A stretch of 13,527 nt of DNA from NCBI GenBank assembly GCA_016779505.1, contig JADHNM010000028.1, positions 1 through 13,527 on the forward strand. Direction: 5' to 3'. The notes beneath the pieces are model-generated. The model was not told the DNA's origin. It saw only the letters and a list, made by a program, of their open reading frames with translations, and did no database searches. This DNA is from SAR86 cluster bacterium. Its GTDB lineage: Bacteria > Pseudomonadota > Gammaproteobacteria > Magnimaribacterales > D2472. Both the position numbers and the translations under genes were made by a program. Within the stretch, counting starts at the first letter, position 1. Every line of letters starts with the position of its first letter. Below, in pieces: positions 13,503 through 13,527 of the stretch.

Positions 13503-13527
13503 CCAGATATACATCTATGTATTATGG
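13503..13527 (+). other. Possible third hairpin at the window edge
   Basis: CCA (13503-13505) can pair with TGG (13525-13527) and ATACA (13509-13513) with TGTAT (13518-13522), with a small internal loop and a TCTA apical loop. The helix may continue beyond the window, so its true size is unknown. Confidence 0.3.

Larger units (their letters stand above)
13333..13527. promoter_or_regulatory. Gene-free region upstream of rluC; possible structured leader of a divergent gene (rne by synteny)
   Basis: This 195-nt region has no convincing coding frame. It holds the promoter of rluC on the minus strand and, if the usual gammaproteobacterial layout holds, the leader of rne on the + strand. The AAGCTT hexamer occurs at 13371 and 13387, and a TATAAA (13361-13366) could be a + strand -10. 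Three hairpins follow within about 105 nt. In E. coli the rne leader is long, folded and used by RNase E to control its own mRNA. The link here is inference; no rne codon lies in the window. Confidence 0.4.

Noticed and set aside
1..13527. Mobile, phage, defence or CRISPR system
   Set aside because: All genes are recognisable housekeeping families in near-standard order; no direct-repeat arrays, terminal inverted repeats, transposase, integrase or toxin-like genes were seen.

Overview
The window is a dense, AT-rich (by eye about one third G+C) stretch of bacterial chromosome in which nearly every base is coding. Gene content and order point to a streamlined gammaproteobacterium. The evidence is an E. 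coli-like HisF and HisIE, a glutaredoxin, and the block rluC / rpmF-fabD-fabG-acpP-fabF-mltG-tmk-holB, which matches the gammaproteobacterial fatty-acid/DNA-replication cluster. Tiny spacers, overlapping genes and low G+C would suit a marine lineage such as SAR86, but that placement is inference. I see no mobile element, CRISPR array, phage gene, rRNA or tRNA.

Region 1 (1-3726, + strand) is the distal half of a histidine operon: a 5'-truncated HisD-HisB fusion, then hisH, hisA, hisF and hisIE, each overlapping the next by 4-23 nt. The notable point is that the C-terminal part of histidinol dehydrogenase runs in frame into imidazoleglycerol-phosphate dehydratase. hisC, which normally lies between them, is absent, and so is the HisB-N phosphatase domain usual in enteric bacteria. 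HisH+HisF form the IGP synthase; HisIE, HisA, HisH/F and HisB are consecutive pathway steps, and HisD is the last step. A short A/T-flanked inverted repeat ends the operon against the convergent symporter gene.

Region 2 (3728-6416) holds a small minus-strand pair, glutaredoxin followed by a Na+/alanine-glycine (AGCS) symporter with an unusual insert of about 110 residues. A short-chain dehydrogenase diverges from it after only 18 nt and converges on holB, sharing a CTAG stop site.

Region 3 (6413-13332, - strand) is one long head-to-tail array read right to left: rluC, rpmF, fabD, fabG, acpP, fabF, mltG, tmk, holB. It combines 23S rRNA pseudouridylation, ribosomal protein L32, fatty acid synthesis, peptidoglycan strand termination, dTMP kinase and the clamp-loader delta' subunit. 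Compared with E. coli it lacks yceD, plsX, fabH and pabC at their usual places.

Region 4 (13333-13527) is a gene-free end containing three compact hairpins. Because rluC is divergent from rne (RNase E) in E. coli, this may be the structured leader of an rne gene lying just outside the window; that is a synteny-based inference.

I found no wholly new multi-gene system. The best leads are the HisD-HisB fusion, the symporter insert, the altered HisH motifs, the compacted fab cluster and the hairpin-rich leader.
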